From positions 699,202 through 763,201 of the forward strand of contig MU270020.1 of the NCBI GenBank assembly GCA_021432635.1: DNA of 64,000 bases, in the 5' to 3' direction. Made by a program: the position numbers and the translations under genes. The stretch comes from Thozetella sp. PMI_491 (Eukaryota; Ascomycota; Sordariomycetes; Chaetosphaeriales; Chaetosphaeriaceae). Below the pieces are notes generated by a model, which did not search any database, had not been told where the DNA came from, and worked only from the letters and a program-made list of their open reading frames with translations. Positions 43,078 through 54,327 of the stretch are shown piece after piece (positions within the stretch are counted from its first letter, which is position 1; every line of letters starts with the position of its first letter).

Positions 43078-43911
43078 TTACTCGGGCTTTCTAGCCCATG
43101 CGAACCGGATCGGTGTATAGATCTTTCCCTTTCCAAGCGAAGCTACCACTTCCTTCACACCCTCTTGCAACTGCTCCTCTGTCATTCCTAGCTCTTTGGT
43201 CATCAGAGACCTGGAGAATCCCAACATGCCCGTCCTCATAGATTCGGCAAACCCCTCACCGATTTCTTTCTTAACGTCGTCGTCCATCCAAGGGCCGATA
43301 GGCCACTTCTCATCCCTCACCTGCACGTCCACGAACCCAACCTGAGCCAACATCTGCGGTAGCTCTGCCGCGATCGACTGGTTCAAGCCTCTCTTCTCCG
43401 CTGCTTTAGCCCGGAGCTCGCCCCAGAGAACCACGGGAGAAGAGTGCTCTAGGGCGCCCGGAGGTTCATCCGTGATGTAAGGCAACCACATCTCCTGCAC
43501 CTCAATCTTCCCCCCGGGCTTGAGGTGGTCAAAGGCTTTCTGAAGGACCCCGGCGACCTCTTTCATGTGGAACAGGACCATTCTCGTATGGACCAAGTCG
43601 AAGTCCTTCTCCCCGATGGCGTCCCATTCCTTTTCCGCGTCAAGCACGACGAAGCGACAGTTGCTCGGCGGCGTCAAGGGCGGCTGGAATAGATCGATCC
43701 CGACTATCTCCGCGGTCGGGTTCTCACTGGCAAATTCAGAAGCCCAGATGCCGCTCCCGGCCCCGATCTCGAGAACCTTCCCTACCGGCTCCGACAGCGG
43801 TACATTCAAAAGACGCCCCTCGATAGTCTTCCGGAAGATCCGATGCTGGAGATTGAGCCGTGACGCATCTCCGTCTTTGGCATGAGGAAGAGGATAGTTC
43901 TGGGCCGTCAT
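43078..43911 (-). CDS. SAM-dependent methyltransferase, UMTA-like, intronless
   Basis: Class I methyltransferase of 277 residues in one exon, start ATG giving MTAQNYPLP. It begins directly at the segment corresponding to the LPND...RLDLQH region of longer LaeA-like proteins (DASRLNLQHRIFRKTIEGRLL). The SAM-binding motif I is VLEIGAGSGIWASEFA, then AEIVGIDLFQPPL, FDLVHTRMVLFHM (post-I/III) and LKPGGKIEVQEMW. Compared with the 404-residue methyltransferase at 20.9-22.6 kb it lacks the disordered N-terminus and all introns, so the two are distant relatives rather than a recent duplicate. O-methylation of a small metabolite is the most likely role. The substrate is unknown. Confidence 0.88.
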   Translation of the reverse strand: MTAQNYPLPHAKDGDASRLNLQHRIFRKTIEGRLLNVPLSEPVGKVLEIGAGSGIWASEFASENPTAEIVGIDLFQPPLTPPSNCRFVVLDAEKEWDAIGEKDFDLVHTRMVLFHMKEVAGVLQKAFDHLKPGGKIEVQEMWLPYITDEPPGALEHSSPVVLWGELRAKAAEKRGLNQSIAAELPQMLAQVGFVDVQVRDEKWPIGPWMDDDVKKEIGEGFAESMRTGMLGFSRSLMTKELGMTEEQLQEGVKEVVASLGKGKIYTPIRFAWARKPE

Positions 43912-46223
43912 TGTTAGATGTGACAGAGGATACGATACAGCCTGGCTGGCCGTCTAGCTAGGCTGGCGACGCCAATTTGTATGGGAGGCCACGACGTACG
44001 CGGCACCTCTTTCCGCTCAACTGCAGCATCAACCACTAGTTCCATGTAGCTGGCTTCCGATGCAACACGATTCTGTAGGTGGACATTTAGATACCCTATC
44101 GGAGTTGCAACGGCTGGTCATTTCTGGTTGGGGGCCGCGGTGCTGCAGAGCCGTGCTTACCCGGCATCGGGGTAATAGAAGCCCTGGACCTCACTGGTAA
44201 GATGTATCTACCTCGACCCCTAGATAAGCCGTAGTGTCTTGTTACATGCCCGCAGAATGTGCCAATGCAGAGGACGGCAGGGATATTTTTCATCCCTGGA
44301 ATTGGGTGGTATTCTCTGCCTAGGAAGTTATCACCAGATAGTCGCTCGCACATCTCGTTGGCCGGTATGGCCACGACTTGGCGCTATTGTTCGGGCCGGT
44401 TCGGCGCCCACCTGGGGACTCTCAGGGCGGGAATACCCCGAATTTCTTCATTCCTTGGCAGTAGTTACTGAGGACAGCCTTGGCTCTGCTCGCCTCTCAG
44501 GGTTAAGCGGCTCCCCATTGCTTCACAACATCCCATTCTAAACATTCTCCACAAACTCTCTGGGCTGTATCTTTTACCTTTCCATCTTACAGGCCGGTGG
44601 GCGACTAGAATGTGAAACTTGTTTCACCAGAGCACCTGGCTGCGCCTCTGGTGCTCTGGTAGGCTATCATCTTAAATCACATGCCATTGTATACCGCGTA
44701 CTTTACCTACCTTAGTCGCACTTACATCGCCCAAAGCCAACGGACTTGCCCATACACATCTGGCCCAGTCGTCTGATCATAGACCTCATACTTGAAGATA
44801 CATTGCCGAGGTTGATAGGCTGATTTGGATCGTGACTGGCCCAAGTGAGTGACCTCCAACATCCCAAGCGGTTGGGATGTCCCCGTGAAACCACACAGCC
44901 TGTATCCAAATGATACCTCAGTGGGCCTGTGTGGTTAAGGTCCCTGTGATACTAGAGAAAGCTTCAAGCCGCCCGCAAGCGACATTTTGTTGGTCGCCGC
45001 CCGCCGGCCCCGTCCTTGGCCTATGGGTTCGTAAGCTACCGGATGATTTTACCGACAGCTGTTGAGTCAGTCACCTGAAATCTGGATTTTGACTGTTCAT
45101 GCCAATAACGCTTCGGATGGGGGCTGCCCCGGGGTTTACTTGTAGCATCCCTTCGCCACACGCCCCTGGAGCCGAGCGGTAGCCCCTCGCTTCACGTTGA
45201 AACAGCGGGATTCCACCATTCTCCTGATCGAAGCCATTCCAAAGTCACCGAGTACTCGAGGTTCGAAGTATCTACGTGAGTTTATCGCGAGCTATAGAGC
45301 CCCAAAGTTTTGAACTTCGAAGAGAGCATAGCTAAGGCAACTAGGTAGAGATAGGAGTGCTCACCAACAGCAAAGGTATTTGTAGCGATTTAGACATCCT
45401 TAAAGAGATGCGTATCAATTGGACGGATGTACATTGGAGGTACGCAAAGACTGCCTTGGCCCTGAAGATGCCTTCCGCGCAGCCTTGAGGTTAGGCAGAT
45501 CAACCTTTGCAGGCGCACCGACTCAGTCCTTTCGGCCCCTTCAATGCCACTCGTGTTCGGAGGAAATGGCTAGGATAGCGTATGGTGGTGTCAAAAATAA
45601 CTTGGTCTTTCCAGTGGTTCCAAGAGCCGTCGAGCCCTCGCCACTTGAAACCATCCCCCATCTTTCTTGCTCCCACTTTGCTGCCGGAACTGGATACCGG
45701 TAGATCTCTCGAAGTTAACGCGGACATCTACAACCTTGGTAGATGCATCAGCACCATGTCTGTCTGCAGGAGCTTTTTAAGTGTATCAGCTCGCTGCTAG
45801 CCCCGATTCTGCGTAGGCTGTCTGCAATGACACGTTGGTGTGGGTTTTCGCCATCACCACTGCAAACATGCTAGCCTCCTAGCAGGCCGCCGCCCCGCTG
45901 GCGGATGGTGGGAACGGTGCAGAAGACGCCCCTCCTAATGATGACTTTACTGGAGCACTAAGCCCAGAAGATAATGTGGTGTCCATGATCACAACAGACC
46001 AGACCATGATGTTCAAAAGCTTCCGCAGCGAGTGGAGAGACATCTAGGCTAAGAGTGGTAGGTGTCTCTTCGGAATTTGATTGAAAAGGGGGTTGGAAAA
46101 CATTGTTAAAATTCCGGTGGCATGCTATGATTGCTATGGATTTATTTTCTTAGGCAAGAGAACGAGTCAAACCAAAGGTCCCAGAACAAGCCATCCGAGG
46201 GTGCCAAAAGCTGGCCTATACGC
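43912..46223. other. Long intergenic region, no confident gene
   Basis: About 2.3 kb. Frames at 44239-44541 and 45419-45703 lack recognisable composition. A stop-free 54-codon stretch at 45883-46047, preceded by an acceptor-like CTCCTAGCAG, looks coding-like but has no start or upstream exon I can support; it may be a gene relic. An ACCTACCTT motif occurs near 44705. Confidence 0.35.
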
Positions 46224-46774
46224 TTAGAGCCCAAACAGCTTCAAGGCCCCCATGAGGCCCCATCCGAATGCAAGAAGGTCTGATAGGCCTATGACATTGA
46301 CGGTATCCTCAATCGCGGCGTTGTAGTCGTCCATGAGCGGGATCTTTCCCTTGTCGTTCCAGAATGAGTGCATGTACTGCGAAGAGAAATGCTCTCCTGC
46401 AGCGACGGCCACGGCCCACACGATGCGCCGAATGCCGAAGCCCGCGGGGACAAAGAGGAGGAAGTAAATTGCCGTGATGAGCGATATGATGGTCTATCAG
46501 ATGATTAGCTCACCATGCAGATTGCACGAGGCGCGGGTGGCTTGGCTGGAGATGGACAGCCCCTCGATCATGCAGAACGTACCATAACGAACCCGGCTGC
46601 GACGGTATAGCGAGTATCCCAGAGCCGCTTTTCCGCCACGTTGCTCCATTCAGCAGCCTTCTCGGCCTTCTCTTCGTACTTTCGGAGTTTCGGAATAGAG
46701 TGTGCGGAATGAACGAGGGCATAGCCGCTCACGGTAGCGAGCGCAACCGAGAGCAAGTTTGCGATGAGTGTCAT
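46224..46774 (-). CDS. Small membrane protein of unknown function
   Basis: Two exons (46774-46583, 46493-46224; 89 nt intron GTACGT/TAG, phase 0) give 153 residues. Hydrophobic segments are visible near the N-terminus (LIANLLSVALATVSGYALV), spanning the splice junction (YTVAAGFVM joined to TIISLITAIYFLLFVPAGFGI), in the FGIRRIVWAVAVAAG stretch, and at the C-terminus (LLAFGWGLMGALKLFGL). A charged coiled segment (LRKYEEKAEKAAEW) lies between the first two. I do not recognise a named family. The architecture is that of a small conserved organellar or ER membrane protein. Start: ATG giving MTLIANLL; the frame upstream is not protein-like. Confidence 0.72.
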
Positions 46775-47590
46775 GGTGAGAATCGGTCTCGATACAGTGA
46801 TGGTTCTGGTCGATGAAGGGATACGAAATAGACGAGGAGTGCCTTGTTCGCGAGAGACGTTCTTAGAAGTTATTGCGAACGGCGATATTAAAAAACACGC
46901 GAGAGCGCCGCGTGTCTTAATGAAACTTGGCTGCAACTGATCATGATGTCATAGGCTCTCCGGCGACGCGTGGGATGTGGCCCGCGCCCCGCGCCGTCTC
47001 GGGCGGCGAATAACGTCTACGGCGCTTCCCGCCCAATGGGATCTACGGCTTGCGCGGCGGCCGAAGAAAAGCAAAGACGGAAAAGACACCGGACGCATGC
47101 ACGCGGGAGATAGGTATAGGCTCATTCCAGCCCGGCTTTGGCCCAACTTCGTCACCCTGCTGTGGCTGGCTGCTTCGTACTGTACTGCTATCGTCGGAAG
47201 CTAGCGTCACCATTTCGAATCCGCCCAAGAGCCTAGTGGCTGATGAGCTAACTTAGGCAGGTAATCGAAGCGGCATGAACGAAAAGGGAAAGAATCTCGA
47301 AACACCGAGTTTATGGAACACTTAGGCGACTCACCATGTCCGCTTTTCGCTCCATTCAACAAATCCAGTGCCAATCTACTAAGACGCTGGGGTTTTCAAC
47401 GAACTATACCTATTAGTTTGATAAACCTTGGGTGCTTTCTTAACACATGTTACTGACCAATCTGTCTCAAAAACAGACGTCGCTCGACAAGAAGTATATT
47501 TCAACGCAAGCGGCAACTTAGGTAGAAGTGCAAAAGAAGACAAAGTCCGAACTGACCGACGACCTTCCACCACGCGTCCCGAAAGAGTGC
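46775..47590. other. Intergenic region
   Basis: About 815 bp. It holds the promoter of the small membrane protein and the 3' flank of the VOC gene. Several short frames overlap on both strands without domain character. Confidence 0.4.
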
Positions 47591-48282
47591 CTACGCAGAA
47601 CCCCTGACAGGCTCAAGGCTACGTTCCCCAGCGGCCGACGTCGCCATCCCAGGGACCGAGTCCAATCCACGAGTACCGACGTCGGCCCGCTTCATGATCT
47701 CGCTCTCTGGCTCCCCCGACTCTAATCGCCGCAGTAGATCCTCAGGATCGATGTCGGCCCCAATAGGATTTCTAACAATATCCGGACTGGCCATGTAGGC
47801 GGTGGCCTCCTCTGGTGTTTCGAAGCAGTCCACCTGTGTCTCGATCCTGTTGCCATCGGGGTCCACATCTACGCAGCGCTGATCAGTAGGCGGCCTCTTT
47901 AGGATTGAGCTAAGAGAGGAAAATGCATACAGTAGAAGCTGATGGTCGGGCCATGATTGACGCTCCATTCGGGAACGACACCGTGTGCCTTGCGCTGCTT
48001 GTAGGCCGTTAGGAGATCTGGCAAGCTGTTGAAAGTGAAAGCGATATGGTCCAGCCCAGTTGCCCGTCGGTCAGGCTTTCTATCATTCGGAACCTGGACA
48101 ATGGCGATCCGGTGGTGCTCATCATCGTAAGTGAGGAAGGCAAGCTCCTCGGTTTCATGAACAGCATGAGCGCCCAAGACCGTCTTGTAGAAGGCAACCA
48201 TAGGCTTGAACTGTGCTGTTCTAAGCACGAAGTGTGCCAGCTTGGCTGGGGATAGGACAGCGTCTGTAGACTGAGAAGCCAT
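47591..48282 (-). CDS. Glyoxalase-fold (VOC) protein, extradiol dioxygenase-like
   Basis: Vicinal-oxygen-chelate superfamily protein of 209 residues in two exons (48282-47931, 47868-47591; 62 nt intron GTATGC/TAG). The first beta-alpha-beta-beta-beta module runs from KLAHFVLRT (metal-ligand His type) through FLTYDDEHHRIAIV. The second begins GLDHIAFTF and ends SFYYVDPDGNRIETQVD, formed across the intron, which supplies the usual DPDGN.IE metal-ligand signature. A ~70-residue acidic tail follows. Fungal relatives are often labelled biphenyl-2,3-diol dioxygenase-like, but the fold also covers glyoxalases and resistance proteins. The precise reaction cannot be told from sequence. It lies between the membrane protein and a GNAT enzyme, all on the minus strand. 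Confidence 0.85.
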
Positions 48283-48863
48283 GATATACGTGGTGGAAGT
48301 GAATACGGATTAGATAGTAAAGAGAAGTTGATAGCTGGGGGCTTGATAGATTGCTCTTTGGTTGGCCTCCAGCTCTCTTAAATACCTTTCGCCCTCAACC
48401 AGAAGACCTCTGTGTGTATTTCTTAGCTGTATAACATACCAACGAACGATATACAGGCTGATTTGTAAGAGATCGATGTCCATGTTAGTACATAAAATGC
48501 GTAGGTATAGCCTCCAGTGCGATGCAAGCGCCATACGGACCGGTGCCTGCTGAGAGGGTAGAGACTAGGCCGTGCAATTATAAGCGCGGCACTGTAGATT
48601 ACCGACAAAATTAGGTGACACGACGCTTGACTAATCTACTGCCATGTCTCACTTATGCAAGGCACTTATATTGGGGAACCTCACCTGATGTTCTCGTGAA
48701 AGTTAACTGTACTGCACTCCTCAAGCAAAATAAAACCACCTCCTAACCCGCGGGTGTCTCACTGTTCCCGAGGCCGAGCATAGCACCCAGATATGACGTC
48801 AGAAGAGAACGAGGCATGTCATACTTTTTTCTTTCTTCGTCTGCTAAGGCAACTTGATTAATG
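48283..48863. other. Intergenic region
   Basis: About 580 bp, VOC gene promoter and GNAT gene 3' flank, AT-rich in the middle. No gene is seen. Confidence 0.4.
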
Positions 48864-49574
48864 CTAGTCCAGGCCCCTGAGTTTCTTCCACTCTCTCTCT
48901 AGCATGCCAAAGTCTTGCATGTCCCAGTACTTGCGATTCATGTATACAACCTCGCGTCTTCTCCCCTCCGGCACGAAGCCGAGCTTCTCATAGAGGTGGG
49001 CCGCCCTCTCGTTGTAGCTCACCGTGCCTATCTCAACCTTGTGCATATTTGCAAACTTGAAAGCCCAGTCGACTGCCCACTCAATTGCCTCTGCCCCATA
49101 GCCCTGCGTACCTCGGGTTAGCATGTTTGTCTAGGGTTTGGGGCCAGTAAGCCGAGGTGCTCGCCAAACCTGATTTTGGTACGGCTCGCTAATCGATATG
49201 CCTATGCGCGTGGTTGGGACGAATCCCTCGCGGGGCGGGGAGAGAGTCAGACTCCCGATTGGAGTGGCGTTGATTCTCTCCTTGCTGAGCCTCTCGGCAA
49301 ACCCCATCTGGCCAGAGTCCGTAGTCTCTCCCGAGGGGAGACAAATGAGCACAAGTAGAAGCATTGGCCCCTCGAGCATCTTGGTGATCTGCTGAAGGTT
49401 TGCGTTCTTGGATACATCCCTAAACGTTGTAGGGGAAGCGAGGCCCCAGCTGACGGGGTCGGCCGGCCCAAACCTGTACATCCAGTCCTTGTCGACGTCA
49501 TTATTCTCAACCGCTCGGTAGAGGAGTCGCTTCGACCGAAATGCGGTCGCAAAGACGCTTGTCATCTCTTCCAT
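48864..49574 (-). CDS. GNAT-family N-acetyltransferase
   Basis: Acetyl-CoA-dependent acyltransferase of 214 residues in two exons (49574-49170, 49103-48864; 66 nt intron GTTTGG/CAG, phase 0). The acetyl-CoA pyrophosphate-binding motif A (Q/R-x-x-G-x-G/A) is created by splicing: the end of exon 1 (PYQNQ) joins GYGAEAIEWAVDWAF at the start of exon 2. IGTVSYNERAAHLYEKLGFVPEGRRRE is the classic motif B region, described here in part. GSLTLSPPRE and IGISI in exon 1 form the central strands. Family knowledge: RimJ/RimL-like GNATs acetylate small amines or protein N-termini. The substrate is not predictable. The chosen ATG is the first in frame. Confidence 0.88.
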
Positions 49575-50497
49575 GATGTCAGCCTGCTACGAGAAGCTAA
49601 ATAAAAGCTGTGAGAACGGTTAGCAGATGGGAAGCAAATCTTTGGATTCGTACGAGAAAATATCGACAATCTAGAGAGTCGGCGGGTTTTCTGGATGGAT
49701 GGACCCTAGGACAGCTATCTTTCTATGACTCTTTCCCCCGCTGCTTGGAATGGCGCGCGCTAGCTTCTAGGGGAACGCGCATGCATACGGTGGTAATGCC
49801 TATAATGCTGGCCTACGGCTAGGTACAGGCTACTGCACTTAGGCTGCGACGATTGGGTTGATTACGGTACCCTACAGGGCATCGGCTATAGATATCCCGT
49901 CCTTGGGAGCATCCGACAACTGGACAACCAATAGCCTCCACTTCTTGCATCTTCCGGCGTAACCAACCTGCCTTTTCGGTAGCTAAGTGCCCCGAGGACC
50001 TTTCCCGGCCCGCCCGCCTGCGGGGTTGCGAAGACCCCCGAGGCGCGGAACGCACGGCAGGCATCGCACCTCTACCGGCGGTCGATGCTCGGCGACATCA
50101 GGAAGACTGTGCCGCGCTACCATCACTGTGAAGTACCACGAGAATGACCAAAGACTCTTCCTCCCACTCTGAGGTATCGGTTTATGAGAAAACTCATGGC
50201 CGTACAACCAGACTCGGGGTAATTATTCCTACGTGCAGCACACGACCACGTCGCCACGCTTCCCCGCAAATGGATGTTCGGGCCGCAGACGCCGGCGCGA
50301 CGACGCGAAACCGCCCCTCATTGGCGTCCGGACCCTGAAGTTCCTCCACTTATGTGCGGAGAGGGTCATGATTGTGAGCCGACGAGGGTCCTGGCACCAG
50401 CGCGCGGAGACCCCCCTTGGGATACTTAAGGAGTCTGCTACCGCCCAGATTAGACAGCTAGGGATGTCCAAGCAACCGGATCTCCTCTAAACCCAAC
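49575..50497. other. Divergent intergenic region, GNAT / beta-glucosidase
   Basis: About 920 bp between the GNAT start (minus) and the GH1 start (plus). The second half is GC-rich with many short frames. No gene or clear known site is seen. Confidence 0.4.
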
Positions 50498-51982
50498 ATG
50501 GCGCAGCCCAGCTCACAGCCGGTTCTCGATCCAGCCATCAAAGGCGCTCTTCGATCCGATTTCCAGTGGGGGTTTGCGACCGCCGCGCCACAGATAGAAG
50601 GAGCTTGGAATAAGGACGGCAAAGGGGTTTCGATTTGGGACACGTTTGGGCACACACAGGGTAAGATAAAAGATGGAAGTACTTGCGATGACGCATGCCG
50701 CTCCTACGACTTTTATAAGGAGGATGTGGCGCGTATGAAAGCGTACGGAGTCACTGGCTACCGTTTCTCCCTCTCCTGGTCCCGGGTCATACCCCTCGGG
50801 GGCAAGGATGATCCCGTCAACGAGGACGGCATCGCCTTCTACAACAGGCTCATCGATGAGCTGCTGGCAAATGGGATCACGCCATTCGTGACGCTGTTTC
50901 ACTGGGACACCCCGCAGGCTCTGGAGGACCGGTACGGGGGCATGCTGAATAAGGAGAGCTACACGCCAGACTTCGTGCGATACGCTCGGGTGTGCTTTGA
51001 GCGGTTCGGTGACCGAGTAAAGAACTGGATTACTTACAACGAGCCCGGTGTCTACACTCTCGCAGGGTATGCTGCTGGTGTCCACGCCCCAGGGCGGTCC
51101 AGCTTCCGAGACCTGAACGAGGAGGGTGATTCCTCGACCGAACCGTTCATCGTGGCACACACGGAGCTGGTATCCCATGCATATGCGGTGGATCTCTACA
51201 GGAAAGAGTTCCAACAAACCCAAAAAGGCCACATCATGATCACGCTCCATGGCAACTGGTCCGAGCCCTACGACGAGGAAGATCCAAAGGATGTCGAAGC
51301 TGCGGAGAGGGCCCGCGAGTTTGAGATTGCCTGGTTCGCCGATCCGGTCTACGGCTCGGGTGACTATCCATTGTCGATGAGGAAGCAGCTGGGTGACAGG
51401 CTTCCCACATTCACTGAGGAAGAGAAGAAGTTGGTGAAGGGGAGCTCGGACTTCTACGGCATGAACTCGTACACTGCCTTCTTCGTCCAGCATCGTGACG
51501 AGGAGCCCGACATCAACGACCACAAGGGCAACGTTATCACGCACGACAAGAACAAGCAAGGCGTGGAGCGGGGTATTGAAAGCGACACGTACTGGCTGCG
51601 GACATCGCCATGGGGATGGGCGAAGCTCCTGAGGTGGATTTGGAACCGATACCACACGCCAATCTTCATCACGGAGAACGGCACTACAGCGAAAGGGGAG
51701 CATGACTTCAAGCCGACCAGCAAGGATGACATCCTCGAGGATCCGCACCGTGTTGACTTTTTCCACAAGTATCTCACTGAGGTCGCCAAGGCCGCGCAGG
51801 AGGGTATCGACATCCGGAGCTACTTTGCGTGGACCTTCGCCGACAACTGGGAGTGGGCGGCCGGCTATACGGACAGGTTTGGGGTGACGTGGATCGACTT
51901 TGAGAGCCCGGAGAAGACAAGATATGCAAAGCGGTCAGCTTACTTCCTGGGGAGCATGTTCCAGCACCTTATCGAGGGTTGA
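50498..51982 (+). CDS. Beta-glucosidase, glycoside hydrolase family 1
   Basis: Retaining beta-glycosidase of 494 residues in one exon, close to the family's usual length. The (beta/alpha)8 barrel starts at FQWGFATAAPQIEG, the conserved substrate-binding N-terminal signature. Other landmarks: GYRFSLSWSRVIP, FHWDTPQALED, the acid/base in TYNEPG (Glu182), the nucleophile in FITENGT (Glu393), and the aglycone/glycone-site stretch FAWTFADNWEWAAGYTDRFG. No signal peptide is present, so it is intracellular, as for many fungal GH1 enzymes that cleave imported cellobiose or glycosylated metabolites. The ATG at 50498 is the only suitable start. Its neighbour downstream is a P450, so a role in releasing a glycosylated precursor is possible but only inferred. 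Confidence 0.95.
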   Translation: MAQPSSQPVLDPAIKGALRSDFQWGFATAAPQIEGAWNKDGKGVSIWDTFGHTQGKIKDGSTCDDACRSYDFYKEDVARMKAYGVTGYRFSLSWSRVIPLGGKDDPVNEDGIAFYNRLIDELLANGITPFVTLFHWDTPQALEDRYGGMLNKESYTPDFVRYARVCFERFGDRVKNWITYNEPGVYTLAGYAAGVHAPGRSSFRDLNEEGDSSTEPFIVAHTELVSHAYAVDLYRKEFQQTQKGHIMITLHGNWSEPYDEEDPKDVEAAERAREFEIAWFADPVYGSGDYPLSMRKQLGDRLPTFTEEEKKLVKGSSDFYGMNSYTAFFVQHRDEEPDINDHKGNVITHDKNKQGVERGIESDTYWLRTSPWGWAKLLRWIWNRYHTPIFITENGTTAKGEHDFKPTSKDDILEDPHRVDFFHKYLTEVAKAAQEGIDIRSYFAWTFADNWEWAAGYTDRFGVTWIDFESPEKTRYAKRSAYFLGSMFQHLIEG

Positions 51983-52669
51983 GGCCCTGTGTATTGGCGG
52001 CTGGATTAATGACTACGTGGAGGGGAAACATGTCCGCCTTGAATATGGTGGACTATGGGGAGGCCACAAAGTGTACCTTCTGCACTGTGAGAAGCACCTA
52101 GGTACTACATCTACTAATGCGGAAAAGTTCCAAGTTTTCCAAGGTGAAGAGACTAAATTCCGTAAATCATAGCTTTCTAATGGGCCAGACAAGCTCACCT
52201 TAGGTGAGGCCAACTATAACCCAGAAAGCAAACCTGGATGATGTGGATGGGTACCATTTAATTGCTCTTAGCGCCTCCTGCCGATCTTACCTTTGGCGGA
52301 ATTCCGCCAGGTATCTCTAGGTATGGGGCTTGACCCCGTCCTTCCGCCCGGGATTCTGGGACAAGCTGCGCGAGTCAGGGTTCCTAGAGGTACCGTTTGC
52401 TTAGTTCGGCTAAGCACTACACCTATTTCGGCAAAGAGACTTTTGACAAGATATATGAGGCTGCGGACATTTCATCACGTTGAGGGACGTTGGTGTCCTC
52501 TGAAGAGCGGGAGGAGTGCTGTGCCCCTATCTTGCGGGGCTAAAAATCGAAACACGTCAGAGGAAAATATAAGACCTTGCAATGGTGACTTGGGGGAAGG
52601 CCCTTGTTATTCGCGTTTTCTTTCCCGCCCCTCCTCTTTGCCAGGACAAAATCGAGGTCGAGAATCACG
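51983..52669. other. Intergenic region, P450 promoter with CGG palindrome
   Basis: About 690 bp between GH1 and the second P450, both on the plus strand. It contains the palindrome annotated at 52294-52309. No gene is called. Confidence 0.4.
52294..52309. promoter_or_regulatory. 16 bp palindrome with inverted CGG triplets (possible Zn2Cys6 site)
   Basis: TGGCGGAATTCCGCCA is a perfect palindrome. It contains CGG-N4-CCG (52297-52306), the everted/inverted triplet form recognised by dimeric Zn2Cys6 factors in general. It lies ~360 bp upstream of the P450 start. Binding by any of the four window regulators is speculative. Confidence 0.4.
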
Positions 52670-54327
52670 ATGATTGAACCTATACTGTCCGCACTCAGTG
52701 CTCCTCCCAATGCTATCGCCCTTCTCTGCGGGCTGGTCGCCGTTGGATGGCTTTACAGTCGGCGGAGACCGGCTTGGGTCGCCCAGTTGCCAGTGCTTAG
52801 CCATTCAGGTTTGGTTGATTCCAAGGCGGCGGTCATGGAAGGCTACGAGAAGGTATACAAAGATAGCACCGGGAACGAATCACTTGGAGCTAATGGATTC
52901 CACAGTACACCAAACATGGCAAGCTTTGGAAGCTCCGGAATCACGACCATGAGCTGATCATGCTCCCACTCGATTGGATGGATGACATTCGAAATCGCCC
53001 AGTGACGGAAGCCAGTGCCATAGAAGAGATTGAAGACCGATTTCTCGGCCGGTACTCGACGATTGGACACCACCAGCCACTCTTCCTCCACGTTCTCAGG
53101 GCCAAGATGGTCCCGATGTCGAACTCCACCGCATCGATCAGACTCCTGTTGAACGAGTGCGAGCATGCTGTGCGCGATGATATTGGCGAGTGCTCTGACT
53201 GGAAATCCTTCGCCCTTTTCGCCTTCTGCAGCCGCATCATGTGCAGAATGATGGGAAGGATGGGCGGAGGCACCGAACTCGGACACGATCCGGAGTGGCT
53301 GCAACTCGCGTGAGCATTTTCCCCTTTCCTAGACGGTGCTCATGAAACATCGGCGAAGAAGGGCGATTAGAGGCTAACATGAATCATCTCAGGGGGCAGC
53401 AAGTCATGACTTGTGCTGCCGTATGCGCAACCATGCTCCAGTGGCCATGGTATTGCCGGCCATTCGTCGCTCCTTTTACCAAGCCCATGCGAGAGATGAA
53501 GGCTGGGCAGAAGAAAATGCAGAAGCTCGTGGAGCCCCTGGTTGAGCAGCGGAAGCAGCTGTCCAAGAGCGAACCCGAGATTCTTCAAATGCTCATGGAC
53601 GCGCAGCAAATGCCAAACACCAAGGAACTGGCGGATTCTATGGTTGATTTGGCTTTGTTTTCGATCTTGACGACCACCATGACAGTAAGCGCAGCGCAGC
53701 CTCCTCCCTTGATGCCCACAAGTGCAATACATGGTTCTCACCGTTGCCTAGGTCACCGACGTGCTGCTGCATATGGCAGCCCACCCCAAGTACCAGTCCC
53801 TGATACTTGAAGAAATTTTGCAGATTCTTGACGGCCGGCCATTCGGGCAGCTCACCCAAGGAGACCTGGTGAAGATGTCCAAGCTTGATTCATTTATCAG
53901 GGAGACCCTGAGAGTGACACCTTCGGGATACGGGCTCTCCAGGAAGATCAAGACCAGCACGATCCGGTTGCCGAACGGAAATTTCCTTCCACGGGGCTGC
54001 TTTGTCTCGACACCGACAGCACCCATCGCGAGAGAGGCCAAATACTGGCCCAATCCCGATGAGTTTGACGCGCTTCGGTTCCACAAACTCCGCCAACAGC
54101 CCGGCGAGGAGCGCAAGCACCAGGTGGTTTCGCTCGACAAGACGCACTTCACCTTTGGCGATGGGCCTGGAGCATGCCCGGGGCGATTTTTGGTGATCAA
54201 CGAGGTGAAAATCTTGACTGCCTTCGTCCTTCTCCACTATGACCTCAAGACGAATGTGGAGTCGAAAGATGACCCATCGGAATATGGAACAAAGACTGGT
54301 GCCCAAATCTTTTTCCGTAGCAAATAG
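52670..54327 (+). CDS. Cytochrome P450 monooxygenase (second)
   Basis: Heme-thiolate oxygenase of 484 residues in four exons (52670-52852, 52906-53309, 53393-53684, 53752-54327); introns of 53, 83 and 67 nt, GT-AG, frame closes. An N-terminal anchor (AIALLCGLVAVGWLY) is followed by GYEK joined to YTKHGKLWKL by splicing, typical for a fungal P450 group with GYEKY... near the N-terminus. Helix I is represented by SILTTTMTVTD, without the usual AGxxT but as in that group, whose members have HTTSxT. ExxR: FIRETLRVTPSG. The heme loop is FGDGPGACPGRF with Cys435 as ligand. Start: ATG giving MIEPILSA. It lies upstream of an enoyl-reductase-like gene on the same strand, suggesting a shared pathway, but no core synthase is present nearby. 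Confidence 0.88.

Noticed and set aside
45883-46047. 54-codon stop-free, coding-like stretch ending EWRDI
   Set aside because: It is preceded by an acceptor-like sequence but no upstream exon or start could be supported; too short to call.
50513-51766. 417-codon open frame on the minus strand
   Set aside because: It is exactly antisense to the GH1 gene, which has all catalytic motifs. High GC at codon third positions creates stop-free antisense frames.
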